From assembly GCF_005938745.2 (NCBI RefSeq), contig NZ_VCBX02000001.1, positions 310,001 to 374,000 of the forward strand: a stretch of 64,000 nucleotides of DNA, written 5' to 3'. The position numbers were made by a program, and so were the translations under genes. The notes beneath the pieces were generated by a model. It was given only the letters and a program-made list of their open reading frames with translations. It did no database searches and was not told the origin of the DNA. How positions within the stretch are numbered: position 1 is the first letter of the stretch; every line of letters begins with the position of its first letter. The stretch comes from Rhodococcus sp. KBS0724. GTDB taxonomy: Bacteria; Actinomycetota; Actinomycetes; Mycobacteriales; Mycobacteriaceae. Below, one piece after another: positions 35,140 to 43,851 of this stretch.

Positions 35140-36423
35140 TTACACGCGTACCGGGAGGTGCTTGATCCCGTTGATGAACTCGCTGAAGAGGTACACCGGC
35201 TCGCCGACCTCCATGGTGGGGAGTTTGGTGAGAATCTGCGAGTACAGTGCTCGCAGTTGGGCTTTGGCGACCATGTGGCCGAGGCAGTAGTGGACACCGC
35301 CGCCACCGAAGGCAACATGGTTGTTGTTGGGGCTGCGCTGCAGGTCGAACCGATGAGGATCGTCGAAGGTGTCCTCGTCACGGTTTCCTGAGCAGTAGAA
35401 CATGACGACCTTGTCGCCCCTGGCGATCTGGGTTCCACCCAGTTCGATGTCCGCAGTTGCTGTTCGCGCAAATTCCTGGACGGGCGAGGCGTGGCGAATG
35501 AACTCCTCGATCGACTGGGCGATGCGGCCGTCGAAGTCTTCGGTCAGCCATCGCTTCTGGTCCGGATTCTTGGCCAGTGACATGGCGGTGTGGCTGGTGG
35601 TCTGCTTGGTGGTGTCGTTTCCGGCGACACTGAGCAGGAGCATCATGGCAGTGACGTCCGACTCGGAGAGCGGTTTGCCGTCGAATTCGGTGTTGGCCAA
35701 TGCCGTGGCGATGTCGTTGGCCGGGTTTTTGCGACGGAAATCGACCAGGTCGTTGCCGATCTGCGCCAAGATCTCGATCTGCTGCACGGTGAACTCGACC
35801 GGTGACATCCCCTCGGGGCACACGTCGGGGTCAGCGGCACCGACAAGGTTGTCGCCGGCCTTCGCGAAGTCTTGGACCAAGCTCTCGGGGACGCCGACGA
35901 GATCGGCGATCGTGAGCATCGGCAGCTTCGACGCGACTTCGGTGACAAAGTCGAACTCGCCCGCGCCGACTACTCGGTCGACGATTTGTTCGGCACGTTC
36001 TTCGATCTTGTCGCGCAGACGCTTGACTGCCTTCGGCGTGAACCCGGAGCTGATGATCTGGCGGAATCGAGTGTGATCGGGCGGATCCATCATCACGAAG
36101 TTCTGTCCCCCGTACATTTCCGGATCTTTTGGCGCGAACCCCACCCCCCGCCACTTGAGCTGATCGGAGCTGAAGATTTCGTGGTTCTGACTGACGAACG
36201 CGATATCTGCACTCTTGACCACTGCCCAGAACCCTGGCTCGCCGTGGTCGGGTTTGAAATGCGGGCGGTCCAGAGGCTTGTGCCAGCTCACCTGAGCATT
36301 CTTGCGCAGCCATTCGAATGTCTTGTCCCGCTCGGCAAATGGCCGACTCCAGAACTCGACGCTGGTGATATCGATGTCCGGCGCCGTCAGCGGGTGCTCG
36401 GTGGATGGAATTGAGGTGGTCAT
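35140..36423 (-). CDS. Cytochrome P450
   Basis: A 427-residue soluble bacterial P450. The I-helix oxygen-activation motif is SVAGNDTTKQTTSHT, the ExxR motif is in SIEEFIRHASP, and the heme-binding loop is FGGGGVHYCLGHMVAKAQL. The pattern resembles the actinobacterial steroid/terpenoid side-chain hydroxylases (CYP125/CYP142/CYP124 neighbourhood), but the substrate cannot be fixed. It is followed by its ferredoxin (30-base gap) and preceded by the thiolase-fold gene in one operon. Confidence 0.93.
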   Translation of the reverse strand: MTTSIPSTEHPLTAPDIDITSVEFWSRPFAERDKTFEWLRKNAQVSWHKPLDRPHFKPDHGEPGFWAVVKSADIAFVSQNHEIFSSDQLKWRGVGFAPKDPEMYGGQNFVMMDPPDHTRFRQIISSGFTPKAVKRLRDKIEERAEQIVDRVVGAGEFDFVTEVASKLPMLTIADLVGVPESLVQDFAKAGDNLVGAADPDVCPEGMSPVEFTVQQIEILAQIGNDLVDFRRKNPANDIATALANTEFDGKPLSESDVTAMMLLLSVAGNDTTKQTTSHTAMSLAKNPDQKRWLTEDFDGRIAQSIEEFIRHASPVQEFARTATADIELGGTQIARGDKVVMFYCSGNRDEDTFDDPHRFDLQRSPNNNHVAFGGGGVHYCLGHMVAKAQLRALYSQILTKLPTMEVGEPVYLFSEFINGIKHLPVRV

Positions 36424-36519
36424 CCAGGTGCCTTTCTGTGGCTCCAGCGGGGGGTGGGTTGTTCAGTCGACGAAGTTCCTACTCGTCAGGGTGCAGCAGT
36501 CGGCTAGCCGAAGATCGCT

Positions 36520-37677
36520 CTACGGACGTCGGTTCGAGAGAACCAAACTGCCGGCGGCGCCGAAGTAGTACCCGACTCCCTGAACGAAGCTGATTTCGAC
36601 TCCCGGAACCTGCTCACACGCTTCCCCGCGTAGTTGGCGCACCGCCTCCTGGATGGCGAACATCCCGTACATACCGCTGTGGCTGTAGGACATTCCACCG
36701 CCGTTGGTGTTCATCGGAAGTCGGCCGCCCTTGGACGTATGTCCTTCGGCGACAAAGTCTCCCGATTCGCCGAAGCCGACAAACCCGAGATCCTCGAGCA
36801 TGTACAGCGGGACGTGGGCGAAGGCGTCGTACGCCATCAGATGGTCGACGTCGTCATGGGTGATTCCCGCGGTTGCGAAGGCCTCGGCGCCCGCGCGACG
36901 GAATCCACCGAACGATCCGGGGTCTTGCATCTGTGAAACCAATGTAGATTCGGAGGCTTCACCGGATCCGAGAAGGTAGAGATGCCGATCGGATCCCGGC
37001 ATGTCTGCTGCCCGTTCTGCACTGGTGAGGATCAAGGCGCCGCCGCCGTCGGTTTGCACACAGCACATGTCGCGGGTGAACGGGTACGCCACGCGTGGAG
37101 CAGCCAGCACTTCGTCCACCGACATTGGCTTGCGGCGGAAAGCCCGGGGATTGTCGAGCGCCCAGTTGCGCTGCGAAACGACCAGTTCAGCCATGTGCTC
37201 GACGGTCATTCCGCGCTCGTGTAGAAAGCGCAGGGCCGGAAGCGTGAAGGTTGAATACGGCATGGTTGCGCCGTAGACAGTCTCGAACTGACCGGTCATG
37301 GAGTTCAAACCCAGCGGCCATGGTGGTACGCCGATGCGGGACCTGCCGGACTCTCCGTGTGTCACGAGAATAACGTCAGCGGCTCCCGAAGCAATGGCGG
37401 CTGCGGCGTGACGTACATGAAGCATGAAACTGCAGCCGCCGACGCCTGTTCCGTCCAGCCAGCGAGGGGTTATACCGAGATGGTGAGTGACCTCGAAGGG
37501 TCCTAGTCCGGTGGTGGCGACGCCGTCGATGTCCGCGGGTGTGAGGCCGGCGTCGGCCATTGCGTTGCGGGCGGCGTTGGCATGTAGATCGAGGACAGAC
37601 ATGTCCGGCAAGACGCCAATGTCGGTGGTCTCCGACGCGCCGACGATCGCAATGTTTCCGTTGTGCATTGATGTCAT
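36520..37677 (-). CDS. Thiolase-fold lipid-transfer (Ltp) protein, possibly a retro-aldolase
   Basis: A 385-residue thiolase-superfamily protein of the SCP-x/Ltp kind. GVGGCSFMLHVRHAAAAI is the first active-site region and NTNGGGMSYSHSGMYG the His/Asn region. In place of the C-terminal catalytic Cys of true thiolases there is GVGYYFGAAGS with paired Tyr. Ltp2, a known steroid side-chain aldolase, also uses Tyr there and needs a DUF35 partner; such a partner is the next gene upstream. ATG 37677 overlaps that gene's stop. Retro-aldol cleavage of a hydroxyacyl-CoA is therefore more likely than thiolysis. Confidence 0.85.
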   Translation of the reverse strand: MTSMHNGNIAIVGASETTDIGVLPDMSVLDLHANAARNAMADAGLTPADIDGVATTGLGPFEVTHHLGITPRWLDGTGVGGCSFMLHVRHAAAAIASGAADVILVTHGESGRSRIGVPPWPLGLNSMTGQFETVYGATMPYSTFTLPALRFLHERGMTVEHMAELVVSQRNWALDNPRAFRRKPMSVDEVLAAPRVAYPFTRDMCCVQTDGGGALILTSAERAADMPGSDRHLYLLGSGEASESTLVSQMQDPGSFGGFRRAGAEAFATAGITHDDVDHLMAYDAFAHVPLYMLEDLGFVGFGESGDFVAEGHTSKGGRLPMNTNGGGMSYSHSGMYGMFAIQEAVRQLRGEACEQVPGVEISFVQGVGYYFGAAGSLVLSNRRP

Positions 37678-38126
37678 CGGGCCGACTCCTGCAACGGCGT
37701 GAACATTGGGAGTTTCAGGTCTCCACGTTCGACGAACGTGACTTCGAGCTGTAGGTCGAGCGGAAGGTTCTCCGGGGTGGGATCCACGCCGATCACGTTG
37801 CTCATCAGGTGGGGTCCCTCCTCGAGTTCGACCAGGGCGACGACGATGGGAGTCTCGGCGTCGAATGGTGGAGTCGGTCGATAGTTGATCACGTACGACA
37901 GCAGTCGGCCTCGGCCACTGACCGGGGTCCACACCACGTCATCGGAGTTGCAATACGGACAGAAGGGGCGTGGATAGAAGTAGTGCTGGGTGCACGACTG
38001 GCATTGTTGAATGGTGAGTTCCTCCCGCTGTGCACCCTCCCAATAGGGAGTGGTGGCTGGGGTCGGAACCGGTACAGGCCCTGTCAAGGGACAGTCCTTT
38101 CGTCGGGTGGCTCTGCGATGGGTCAT
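37674..38126 (-). CDS. DUF35 Zn-ribbon/OB-fold protein, partner of the Ltp protein
   Basis: A 150-residue DUF35 protein. The N-terminal zinc ribbon CQSCTQHYFYPRPFCPYC (two CxxC pairs) is followed by an OB fold starting near SGRGRLLSYVINYRP. Proteins of this type form complexes with thiolase-fold Ltp enzymes or hydratases and are needed for their activity. First gene of the minus-strand operon, starting at ATG 38126, beside the operator array. Confidence 0.88.
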   Translation of the reverse strand: MTHRRATRRKDCPLTGPVPVPTPATTPYWEGAQREELTIQQCQSCTQHYFYPRPFCPYCNSDDVVWTPVSGRGRLLSYVINYRPTPPFDAETPIVVALVELEEGPHLMSNVIGVDPTPENLPLDLQLEVTFVERGDLKLPMFTPLQESAR

Positions 38127-38136
38127 CAAGGCTCTC

Positions 38137-38299
38137 AACGGGATACGTTCCGTTAAGTTCGTTTTGACGGATATGTTCCGTAACGTTCTTTTGAAAGGAA
38201 CGCGTTCCGTTGCGTTGCTTCAACGGAATACCTTCCGTTACGTCTTTTTTTGACCCGAACGAGTTCTGGGTAGTTCGCTTAAACGGAACGCGTTCTGTC
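38137..38299. promoter_or_regulatory. Array of six evenly spaced palindromic operator-like motifs
   Basis: Between the DUF35 gene and the MaoC gene (38127-38531) the motif AACGGAACGCGTTCCGTT or a variant occurs at 38137-38154, 38166-38183, 38194-38211, 38222-38239 and 38282-38299; a weaker core (GAACGAGTTC) lies at 38257-38266. The right half-sites are spaced 28, 29, 28, 31 and 29 bases apart, close to a constant ~29. Probable binding sites for the island's TetR regulator (40502-41161), controlling both divergent operons. The rest of the gap is AT-rich and holds no supported gene. Confidence 0.7.
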
Positions 38300-38531
38300 A
38301 CGATCAGAGTGATCCAGTTCATGTCGGATGTCAAGGTCTGGTCAAAAAGTCTGAAAAATCCGATTAATGACTTTCGGTACGAGGCTTGCCAACTACATAC
38401 GTAACGTGTTCTCTTTAAGTGTAGTAAGTTGTTGGACAAGGCTTTCCGCCTGTCGAGCGGAATTGCGCAAACCGTCCGGTAACCCCGCTTCGCTCCCGCA
38501 AATATCTACTTGGATGGAATTGAGGTCCTAC

Positions 38532-39381
38532 ATGCCGATCGATAGCTCACTCGTCGGGCTCACCAGCAAGCCTGTTTGGAAGACGTGGACGTCGACAGAC
38601 GCACTGCTGTACGCCCTGGGCGTCGGAGCCGGTCAGGCCGACCCGCTCGACGAGCTGGAGTTCACCACGGAAAACAGTGAGGGCATTGCGCAGAAGGTTC
38701 TCCCGACGTTCGCCAATGTCGTGTTCTCCGGCGGCGGAGACGGACCCGCACTGCCCGACGATGTCGACTACAGCAAGCTCCTGCATGCGTCGCAGTCGTT
38801 CAACCTGACGGGCCCGCTCCCGACCGACGGTCGCGTGGAAACCACTCGCACGATCACCGGCGTATACGACAAGGGATCCGGTGCCTTGCTCACGATGGAA
38901 ATCGTCGCCCGCGACTCTGCCGGCCAGGTAGTGGGAACCCATCGAGTCCGGGTCGTTCTTCCGAGGTTACGGAGGGTTCGGCGGCGATCGCGGGCCGTCA
39001 ACCACCTGGGAACTGCCGACCCACAAGCCGGATCACGTTGTCACGCAAACAACTCGACCGGACCAGGCGCTGCTCTACCGACTCAGTGACGACCGGAATC
39101 CCCTGCATTCGGACCCGACCTTCAGCGCGCGCGGCGGGTTTTCCACCCCGATCCTGCACGGCATGTGCACCTATGGCTACGTCGGTCGGGCACTCCTGCA
39201 CGCTGTGGCCGATTCGGATCCGACACGTTTCACGGGGATGTCGGGGCGGTTCACCAAGCCTCTGTTGCCCGGACAGACAATCACGACCTCGATCTGGGTT
39301 GACGGTAGCGGTGTTCGGTTCCGGACGGTCGACGACATCGGCGACGTGATCATCGACCACGGCACCGCCACCATCCACTGA
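38532..39381 (+). pseudogene. MaoC-type enoyl-CoA hydratase 2, frameshifted
   Basis: A double hot-dog hydratase of the HSD17B4/hydratase-2 kind. The first half starts MPIDSSLVGLTSKPVWKTW and reaches QVVGTHRV, where the frame breaks near 38950. The other frame continues with SFFRGYGGFGGDRGP, the active-site block LSDDRNPLHSDP and TPILHGMCTYGYVGRAL to the stop at 39381. Total length is 850 bases, one more than 283 codons, so a single extra G in the run at 38950-38952 would explain it. The intact enzyme would hydrate 2-enoyl-CoA to 3-hydroxyacyl-CoA. Confidence 0.8.
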
Positions 39382-39465
39382 CGGCACCGTCTTAATCCAA
39401 CTAACACCCAACCCCGTTACAGACTCGCCGCGATGTTTGTCGTGGCATGAACAAAGGAAAGATTC

Positions 39466-40377
39466 ATGGGTTCACTCGAAGGTCGCGTAGCGATCGTGAC
39501 CGGCGGCGGCCGCGGCATCGGCGCGTCGATCAGCAGATTGTTCGCCGCCGAAGGCGCAAAACTTGTCATCAACGACCTCGGCTCGTCTACAGACGGTCAT
39601 GGCGGGGACCAAGGGCCGGCGCGTGATATCGCTGCCGAAATCGTTGCCGGCGGCGGCGAAGCCGTTTCGGACGGCGGCGACATCGCCGATGTCGCGACCG
39701 GTCAACGCCTGGTCGATCTCGCTCTGGAGCACTACGGCAAGCTGGACATCGTTGTCAACGTCGCGGGAATTTTGCGTGACAAGATGATCTTCAACCTCCC
39801 GGAAGAAGACTGGGATGCAGTCATCCGAGTCCATCTGCGTGGACACTTCAGCACCATCAAGCCGGCGGCAGCCTATTGGCGAGCGCAGCGAAACCCGGAA
39901 GGCCAGTACCGCATCATCAACTTCACCTCCGATTCCGCGTTGCAAGGGTCGCCGGGCCAGCCGAACTACGCCGCAGCCAAGATGGGCATTATCGGCTTGA
40001 CTGCGTCCACGGCCAACGCTCTCGCGCGATACGGCGTTACGGTCAACGCTATCGCTCCGGGCGCCGTCACCCGTCTGACGCAAACCGTGCCCGAGGAGAA
40101 GAGTATGGGCGGTGGCCTCGACGACTCCGTCTCGCCGGACAACATCGCGCCCATCGTCGCGTACCTTGCCGGTACGAGTTCCGATTGGCTGTCGGGCCGC
40201 ACGATCGGCGCCATGGGCTACGACGTCAAACTGTGGAACAACCCCGAGATCGTCTCCACGGTCACCTCCGACGGACCGTGGAACCTCGACGACCTGGCCG
40301 CAAAGGTGGAGAAGGACTTCCGTCCGCTGGCTGACGGTCTGCACCCGTCCATCTTCATGGCACAGGTCCCGTCCTGA
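39466..40377 (+). CDS. SDR, 3-hydroxyacyl-CoA dehydrogenase of HSD17B4 type
   Basis: A 303-residue SDR that resembles the dehydrogenase domain of multifunctional enzyme 2. Cofactor motif VTGGGRGIGASISRLF, NVAGILRDKM, and the catalytic Ser and YAAAK in INFTSDSALQGSPGQPNYAAAK; the long C-terminal part (DLAAKVEKDFRPLADGL) is typical for the subgroup. ATG 39466 is preceded by GGAAAG. It follows the MaoC hydratase gene by 84 bases; the two steps are adjacent in beta-oxidation of branched or ring substrates. Confidence 0.9.
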   Translation: MGSLEGRVAIVTGGGRGIGASISRLFAAEGAKLVINDLGSSTDGHGGDQGPARDIAAEIVAGGGEAVSDGGDIADVATGQRLVDLALEHYGKLDIVVNVAGILRDKMIFNLPEEDWDAVIRVHLRGHFSTIKPAAAYWRAQRNPEGQYRIINFTSDSALQGSPGQPNYAAAKMGIIGLTASTANALARYGVTVNAIAPGAVTRLTQTVPEEKSMGGGLDDSVSPDNIAPIVAYLAGTSSDWLSGRTIGAMGYDVKLWNNPEIVSTVTSDGPWNLDDLAAKVEKDFRPLADGLHPSIFMAQVPS

Positions 40378-40501
40378 CTCGTGAGTGCCGGATGAAGGGG
40401 AAGACGCTGCCCTGAGGGCGTGCCCTGCTGTCGATGCAGGGACGATATCGTGGAGGCTGACGGGACCGCGTCAGTTTCGGTACACGATGGGGGAAGCCTG
40501 G

Positions 40502-41161
40502 ATGGCCGCAGTGAAAGTGAATGGCCGCACAGCTGAGGCCAAGGCATTCCGTGTCGAGCGCGTCGTGAAAGCGACTCGTGAGTTGGCAACTGCAGGTGGC
40601 TACGACGCCGTGCAGATGCGGGAGGTCGCTCGCGTTGCGCAAACCGCCCTGTCGACGCTGTACAAGTACTACGCGTCCAAAGACGAGCTGATCACTGCAG
40701 CCATTCAGTCGGAACTGCATTCCCTGGCTGATGACCTACTCCGCCGTCCGCCGCGGCAGCGGACGGCGGAGGGGCGGGCCGGAGAGGTCTTCGTCCGGGC
40801 ATTCTTGGGGATGGTCCGAGATCCGGGGTTCGCCCACGCTGCGATGTCCGTGCACAAAACGCTGCGCGAGTACGACCCCGATCGCGGCGAGCGTCCCACG
40901 GAAGGTGACCAGATAGCGCAATGGTCTATGCCCTTCACCCGTATTGCTGCGGCTCAGGCATGGGGCCCCGATCATCGTTCCACGCCGATGCAGTCACGCA
41001 CACTGAGCATGTTGGAGAACCTGTGGGGCGCCAGCGTTGTCGGGTGGCTGAATGGGGACACGTCAGTCGACGAAGTGAAGCGGCGTCTTCGTTTAGCCGC
41101 GAAGCGCTTGCTTATCTCGGATCCTGCTGTCCCGAACGGTAATTCGTCAGAGAGTAACTGA
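40502..41161 (+). CDS. TetR-family regulator of the P450 island
   Basis: A 219-residue TetR-type repressor. The helix-turn-helix covers about residues 15-60 with REVARVAQTALSTLYKYYASKDELI; the ligand domain has no recognisable ligand motif. It resembles the KstR kind that responds to CoA thioesters of degradation intermediates. ATG 40502 follows GGGGGAAG; ATG 40487 is an in-frame alternative. Third gene of the plus-strand operon; likely binds the operator array at 38137-38299. Confidence 0.87.
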   Translation: MAAVKVNGRTAEAKAFRVERVVKATRELATAGGYDAVQMREVARVAQTALSTLYKYYASKDELITAAIQSELHSLADDLLRRPPRQRTAEGRAGEVFVRAFLGMVRDPGFAHAAMSVHKTLREYDPDRGERPTEGDQIAQWSMPFTRIAAAQAWGPDHRSTPMQSRTLSMLENLWGASVVGWLNGDTSVDEVKRRLRLAAKRLLISDPAVPNGNSSESN

Positions 41162-41242
41162 TCGTCCCCCGGCTTCACTCGAAGTCGGATTTCGGAAGTC
41201 GTTGCAACGCAGATGGTTCAGTTCGGGGACTGAAGATCACGC

Positions 41243-41276
41243 AGGCGCTCGGCTGGGGTATCCCAGCCGAGCGCCT
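41243..41276. terminator. Bidirectional terminator between TetR and MarR genes
   Basis: A perfect 15-bp stem (41243-41257 with 41262-41276) built on AGGCGCTCGGCTGGG, four-base loop, followed on the plus strand by TTCTTTAT. Sits between convergent genes. Confidence 0.85.
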
Positions 41277-41336
41277 TTCTTTATCTGTAGGCGGGAGTTC
41301 AGTTGCGGACCCGAGTGCCGACGAAGTGGCGTTCGG

Positions 41337-41765
41337 CTAGTCCAGTTCGGCAAGTGCGCGCGTCATGGCATCGAGGTCCTTTCGCAATGCGTTTCGTCGT
41401 TGGGTGCTCAACGCGCTCAGCATTCGCTCCTCGATCGACGCGACAGCCTCGGACGCGTCGGTCAAGCGCCGGACCCCTACCCCGGTCAGCGTGAGGCGTT
41501 GGTCGCGACCAGTCCCGGTGACCTCGACCAGGTTCGCCTCCTTCAACCCCGCCAACAGTTGATGGGTTGCCTGACGGCTGACGAATACGCCCCGGGCAAG
41601 GTCGGCGTTCGACAATCCCGGCCGTTGGGCGAGTAGCTCGAGGCTCGCGTACTGGGAGACGGTCAGGTTATGTGCTCGTAGCTGTGCGTCCATAGCTGCT
41701 CGTAGGGCCGAGGTCACTCGCTTGAGCGAGTAACCGATCGATGTTTCGACGTCCACTTGACTCAT
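41337..41765 (-). CDS. MarR-family regulator
   Basis: A 142-residue MarR protein. The winged helix-turn-helix is in LSNADLARGVFVSRQATHQLL and the wing in EVTGTGRDQRLTLTGVG; helices at both ends form the dimer interface. ATG 41765 (MSQVDVETSIGY) lies directly against the left arm of the inverted repeat at 41766-41807, so the transcript must have almost no leader or start within the operator. Divergent from the VOC gene, its probable target. Confidence 0.9.
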   Translation of the reverse strand: MSQVDVETSIGYSLKRVTSALRAAMDAQLRAHNLTVSQYASLELLAQRPGLSNADLARGVFVSRQATHQLLAGLKEANLVEVTGTGRDQRLTLTGVGVRRLTDASEAVASIEERMLSALSTQRRNALRKDLDAMTRALAELD

Positions 41766-41807
41766 GTCAATATCTTGACATACCTTAAACATTGTCAAGA
41801 TATTGAC
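41766..41807. promoter_or_regulatory. Inverted repeat operator/promoter between MarR and VOC genes
   Basis: GTCAATATCTTGACA (41766-41780) is repeated as its exact reverse complement at 41793-41807, with a 12-base AT-rich centre. Each arm contains a -35-like TTGACA, and AT-rich hexamers suited to -10 elements (e.g. GATATT) lie in the opposite arm at 17-18 base spacing, so two divergent promoters seem to be interleaved with the MarR site. Confidence 0.7.
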
Positions 41808-41826
41808 GAGCGAATGGAGAAACGAC

Positions 41827-42198
41827 ATGATGAATCCCACGGTGAGCGGTCCGAGCTTTCTGGCTCTTCAGGTACGAGACATCGATGCCGCTGCCGAGTT
41901 CTACGAGTCGAAGTTGGGCCTGGTTCGCGCCCCGCAATCCCCGCCAGGCGCGGTTGTGTTCGCGACGACGCCGGTTGCGTTCGCAGTCCGAAATCCACTG
42001 CCGGGTACCGACCTCGACAGTGGCCAGCCAGGTTTGGGCGTGGCGCTGTGGCTCGCGTGCGACGACGCGGAGGGTTTGCATGCCCGACTTGCGGCCGACG
42101 GCGTCAGTATCCTGACCGAACCGTTCGACGGCCCGTTCGGGCGAACTTTCGTCTTTCGCGATCCCGAGGGTTATGCCGTCACGATCCACAACAGTTGA
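41827..42198 (+). CDS. VOC (glyoxalase/bleomycin resistance)-family protein
   Basis: A 123-residue VOC-fold protein. The first beta-alpha-beta unit is FLALQVRDIDAAAEFYESKLG, the second ends in GRTFVFRDPEGYAVTIHNS, with the typical metal-ligand Glu at the PEGY position. Such proteins bind metals and act as glyoxalases, dioxygenases or drug binders. ATG 41827 follows GGAGA. Its divergent MarR partner suggests induction by a small toxic compound. Confidence 0.85.
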   Translation: MMNPTVSGPSFLALQVRDIDAAAEFYESKLGLVRAPQSPPGAVVFATTPVAFAVRNPLPGTDLDSGQPGLGVALWLACDDAEGLHARLAADGVSILTEPFDGPFGRTFVFRDPEGYAVTIHNS

Positions 42199-42342
42199 TG
42201 TCATTCACCGCGAGCACGTCCCCGGGCTCGACAGTTCGCGCATATCCGTCGGCACCTTTGCAGGCAGTGCGGAGCGCATTCACAGAGTTCCCACAGCGCG
42301 CAACCCCTGACATCCGTTGAAGCTGCAACTATCGTCGAACGT

Positions 42343-43026
42343 ATGAAAAAGATGTGGTGGATCGGCGGAGCAGTAGTCGTGGTCGTGCTTGCCCTGCTCG
42401 TGGGGCCGTGGGCGTACGGGAAGTTCATCGCAGAAGATGACGCTCCCGCAGCCGTGGTGTCTACGGAAGGTGCCGAGGCGGCGTCCGGGTCGATCGACGG
42501 TGCTTGGACCGTCGTCGCAGGACAAGGGGACAATCAGACAGCAGCCGGGTACACCGTGCACGAGATTCTCAACGGATCGAGTGTCACTGTCGTAGGTACC
42601 ACGGGAGAGGTGAGTGGCAATGCGACGATCGACGGTGAAAAGCTCACGGCCGGCGAAGTAACCGTGCAGGTAGCAAGCATCAAGACCGACTCGGATCGAC
42701 GTGACAGCCAGTTCACGGGCAACGTGATGGACACCAGTACTTACCCGACGGCGACGTTCACGATGGACTCGCCGGTGGATCTGTCGTCGGTGCCGACGGA
42801 TGGGACAACCGCGACGGTGACGGTGCCTGGCACCCTGACGCTCAAGGGTCAGTCCAAGCCGGTGTCCGTGGACATGACGGTTCTGCACTCCGGTGACTCA
42901 CTGATCGCGTCGGGTTCCATCCCGGTGACGTGGACCGACTTCGGTGTGGAGCCGCCGTCCCTCGGATTCGTGACTGTCGACGGCAGTGGCAGCGTGGACT
43001 TCCTGGTATCGCTCGACCAGTCCTGA
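42343..43026 (+). CDS. YceI-family lipid-binding protein, membrane-anchored
   Basis: A 227-residue protein: an N-terminal transmembrane anchor (residues ~5-27, WWIGGAVVVVVLALLVGPWA), then a YceI lipocalin-like barrel outside the membrane. Typical YceI features are the opening GSIDGAWTVV, KTDSDRRDSQFTGNVMDTSTYP, and LTLKGQSKPVSVDM. YceI proteins bind polyisoprenoids or similar lipids. ATG 42343. No clear operon partner. Confidence 0.9.
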   Translation: MKKMWWIGGAVVVVVLALLVGPWAYGKFIAEDDAPAAVVSTEGAEAASGSIDGAWTVVAGQGDNQTAAGYTVHEILNGSSVTVVGTTGEVSGNATIDGEKLTAGEVTVQVASIKTDSDRRDSQFTGNVMDTSTYPTATFTMDSPVDLSSVPTDGTTATVTVPGTLTLKGQSKPVSVDMTVLHSGDSLIASGSIPVTWTDFGVEPPSLGFVTVDGSGSVDFLVSLDQS

Positions 43027-43136
43027 TCAAACCCGGATGGCGGTACATTTCCGCTACCGGGGAAGATTAAGGACATGAACTTGAATTCGCGGTGCGTGCT
43101 CGGGTACGAGTGTTGTCTCGGTGGGCGGTCCCACTA

Positions 43137-43487
43137 ATGCGATTGTGGAAGCCGTTCCGGTCAGGTGAAGACCCGGATCCACGGTTCACGCTCGCGAACG
43201 AGCGGACGTATCTGGCTTGGGTACGCACCGCGACGGCGTTCATCGCGTCGGGCGTCGGCCTGGAGGCTTTTGGCGGCGACATCCTGAACGAGAACGTCCG
43301 CGCCGGTTTGGCGGCGCTGCTCCTCGTCGGCGGAGCGCTGATCGCCGTCACATCTTTTGTCCACTGGATCAGTGCGGAGCGCGCATTACGTGCCGAACGC
43401 TCACTACCGGTGCCTCTCATGGCGCCGGTAGTGGGAATCGTTCTGGTGATCTGCGCGACCGTCCTCGTGGTCGAGGTTGTGAACTAG
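43137..43487 (+). CDS. DUF202 membrane protein (YidH-like)
   Basis: A 116-residue membrane protein with three helices. DPDPRFTLANERTYLAWVRTA is the defining DUF202 start; the following helices are AFIASGVGLEAFGG, AALLLVGGALIAVTSF and VVGIVLVICATVLVV. Function unknown. ATG 43137 is preferred to an upstream GTG (43092). One base separates its stop from the TTG start of the next DUF202 gene, so they are translated together. Confidence 0.85.
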   Translation: MRLWKPFRSGEDPDPRFTLANERTYLAWVRTATAFIASGVGLEAFGGDILNENVRAGLAALLLVGGALIAVTSFVHWISAERALRAERSLPVPLMAPVVGIVLVICATVLVVEVVN

Positions 43488-43488
43488 T

Positions 43489-43851
43489 TTGACCACCGTA
43501 GAGCCGTCCGACGGATTCAGTCCTGCGGACACGGGCGCATTCAGTCCTCCGGACAAGGGATTACAGTCCGAACGCACATCGCTCTCATTCGTACGAACCA
43601 GCCTGTCCATTCTCGGGGTGGCCGTGGCGTGCCTGCGCTGGTTGCCGCCGTTCGGTTCGGTGGCGCTGATCGGTCCGGCAATCGCGGCCGTGCTGATTGT
43701 TGCGGTCACGATCTACGAGCGACGGTCGAGGTCCGCGCGGCTCGAGCTCTTCGCGCAGGAAAAAGCAACGCCCGCATTGGGTATGGGGGCCGTGCTGGCG
43801 GTGAGCCTACTGCTTCTCGCGGCTAGTGGCTTGTGGATTCTGGTGAGCTGA
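43489..43851 (+). CDS. DUF202 membrane protein, second copy
   Basis: A 120-residue DUF202 protein with LQSERTSLSFVRTSLSILGV in the defining position and three helices. TTG start at 43489. It forms a pair with 43137-43487, possibly as a heteromer. Its 3' end overlaps the sterol desaturase gene on the other strand by 29 bases. Confidence 0.82.
   Translation: MTTVEPSDGFSPADTGAFSPPDKGLQSERTSLSFVRTSLSILGVAVACLRWLPPFGSVALIGPAIAAVLIVAVTIYERRSRSARLELFAQEKATPALGMGAVLAVSLLLLAASGLWILVS

Noticed and set aside
38137..38299. CRISPR array
   Set aside because: The repeats are short, variable palindromes with a 29-bp pitch and about 10-bp spacers, no cas genes; an operator array fits better.
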